DNA from: JABHCC01 sp034658635 | GTDB lineage: Bacteria > Bacteroidota > Bacteroidia > Bacteroidales > UBA12481 | Reading direction: 5' to 3' | DNA: 6,660 nt | Assembly (NCBI GenBank): GCA_034658635.1 | Contig: JAYEFL010000420.1 | Span: 1 to 6,660, forward strand | Shown here: positions 6,020 to 6,660 of the stretch, one piece after another | How the letters are laid out: every line of letters starts with the position of its first letter | Position numbering within the stretch: position 1 is the stretch's first letter | Notes under the pieces: generated by a model | Database searches by the model: none | Seen by the model: only the letters and a program-made list of their open reading frames with translations | What the model was told of the DNA's origin: nothing | Position numbers and translations under genes: made by a program

Positions 6020-6367
6020 ATGATTTATCGAAAGCTTGAAGTGTACAAACAATCTATTGAATTTGTTGCTGAAATTTACAATTTAACACATTCATTTCCA
6101 AAATCTGAATTATTTGGAATAACTTCTCAAATCAGAAGAGCTGCTGTTTCGATTCCTCTCAATATTGCTGAGGGGTCAGCCAAAAGCTCACAAAAAGACT
6201 ATGCACGATTTCTGCAGATAGCCTTAGGCTCAGCAACGGAGATTGAAGCAATCTTTGATATAATTATCCGAATCAATTACCTACAAAAGAATCAAATTTC
6301 TGACTGTTCATTTGCCTTATTCAAAATCCGAAAAATGCTTCAATCAATGATCAACCAAAGAAAATAG
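6020..6367 (+). CDS. Four-helix bundle protein (S23/IVP, 23S intervening-sequence type)
   Basis: The 115-residue, all-helical protein matches the four-helix bundle family, long annotated as S23 ribosomal protein because homologues are encoded inside 23S rRNA intervening sequences. The defining stretch SQIRRAAVSIPLNIAEGSAK is at about residues 36-55, followed by DYARFLQIALGSATEIEAIFDI. Free-standing copies like this one are common in Bacteroidota and their function is unknown. I chose the ATG at 6020 because family members begin close to the YRKLEVYKQ motif. The upstream in-frame ATG at 5987 would add eleven mostly hydrophobic residues and narrow the gap to the divergent fucosidase start to 8 bp. 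No rRNA flanks it. The stop at 6365-6367 is followed after 7 bp by the GCGTCACT array. Confidence 0.88.
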   Translation: MIYRKLEVYKQSIEFVAEIYNLTHSFPKSELFGITSQIRRAAVSIPLNIAEGSAKSSQKDYARFLQIALGSATEIEAIFDIIIRINYLQKNQISDCSFALFKIRKMLQSMINQRK

Positions 6368-6374
6368 AATCTCA

Positions 6375-6589
6375 GCGTCACTTTTGCGTCACTCCGTGCG
6401 TCACTCCTTGCGTCACTTTTGCGTCACTCATTGCGTCACTCCCGCGTCACTCCTTGCGTCACTTTTGCGTCACTCATTGCGTCACTCCCGCGTCACTCCT
6501 TGCGTCACTCCCGCGTCACTCCTTGCGTCACTCCCGCGTCACTCCTTGCGTCACTCCCGCGTCACTCCTTGCGTCACTCCCGCGTCACT
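6375..6589. repeat. GCGTCACT tandem array, 19 exact copies with 11/12-bp alternation
   Basis: Nineteen exact GCGTCACT octamers occupy 215 bp, separated by 3- or 4-base spacers (TTT, CCC, CCTT, CATT, CCGT). From the copy at 6410 onward the step alternates 12, 11, 12, 11, which makes a 23-bp unit. Copies from 6490 on are nearly pure alternation of CCC and CCTT spacers. Within 6421-6512 there is also a 46-bp unit repeated twice, differing only in the last spacer (TTT against CCC). The array lies between two convergent gene ends. It is not a CRISPR: units are too short and there are no unique spacers. I see no hairpin within the unit. Confidence 0.95.
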
Positions 6590-6660
6590 CCTGCTCCACC
6601 CCTATCTCCCCCACAGAAGCAAAAAACTCCCCATTCACCTCATCCAAAGCAACAAATTTC
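6585..6660 (-). CDS. Partial gene: last 24 codons, product unknown
   Basis: On the minus strand a frame enters from the right edge and ends at TGA (6587-6585). Its tail includes FVALDEVNGEFFASVGEIG, which looks like a beta-rich domain end with ordinary codon composition. Too little is present to name a family. The stop codon lies within the first GCGTCACT unit met by the gene (AGTGACGC in the gene sense), so the array begins at the very end of this coding region. Its strand matches the fucosidase, so it may belong to the same glycan-degradation cluster, now separated by the array and the oppositely oriented four-helix bundle gene. Confidence 0.55.
   Translation of the reverse strand, partial: KFVALDEVNGEFFASVGEIGVEQE

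Noticed and set aside
6375..6589. CRISPR array
   Set aside because: The unit is 8 bp with 3-4-base spacers drawn from a few recurring words. There are no unique spacers and no cas genes nearby.
6375..6589. Coding sequence across the array
   Set aside because: The plus-strand frames stay open only because the repeat unit lacks stop codons. There is no start or protein-like context. The best interpretation is a non-coding array with one gene ending in it.

Overview
The window looks like chromosomal DNA from a member of the Bacteroidota, probably a polysaccharide-degrading Bacteroidales or Marinilabiliales relative. Three things point there: TTTG-N19/20-TAnnTTTG promoter motifs, an exported GH29 alpha-L-fucosidase lipoprotein in a tight pair with a large exported protein, and the accessory gene types present (AAA/DUF4143 ATPase, YefM-YoeB, four-helix bundle/S23 protein). 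The phylum call is an inference from these features; no rRNA or other marker gene is present.

Layout. Positions 1-76 hold the tail of a plus-strand gene that resembles the C-terminus of an IS110-type transposase. Positions 77-232 are non-coding and are entered by a good candidate promoter (65-95). A minus-strand AAA ATPase with a DUF4143-type C-terminal half fills 233-1396. Its start codon lies inside a TTCGGAGTAT element. That element recurs as an 18-bp palindrome just upstream (1418-1435) and as a third copy beyond the gene's 3' end (183-192). Divergent from it is a complete YefM-YoeB type II toxin-antitoxin operon (1562-2072), with a recognisable promoter and an inverted repeat abutting the antitoxin start.

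The toxin converges, with a 13-bp gap, on a minus-strand two-gene unit: an alpha-L-fucosidase (5978-4554), then 2 nt later an 821-residue membrane-anchored or secreted protein of unknown function (4551-2086). The second half of that protein is a tandem duplication of a roughly 210-235-residue module. Divergent from the fucosidase is a four-helix bundle (S23/IVP-type) gene (6020-6367). The window ends with the last 24 codons of another minus-strand gene (6660-6585).

The most unusual content is the octamer GCGTCACT. There are 28 exact copies, against a chance expectation well below one, in three clusters. Nineteen form an array at 6375-6589 with a strict 11/12-bp alternation (23-bp and 46-bp higher-order units). 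Five encode most of the fucosidase's lipoprotein signal peptide. Four encode an (SDA[G/K])4 insert near the fucosidase C-terminus. The array also supplies the stop codon of the partial gene at the right edge. The 821-residue protein carries two other, unrelated micro-repeats in its coding sequence. Together these suggest a genome in which short tandem repeats arise or spread through both coding and non-coding DNA, and possibly a phase-variable signal peptide.
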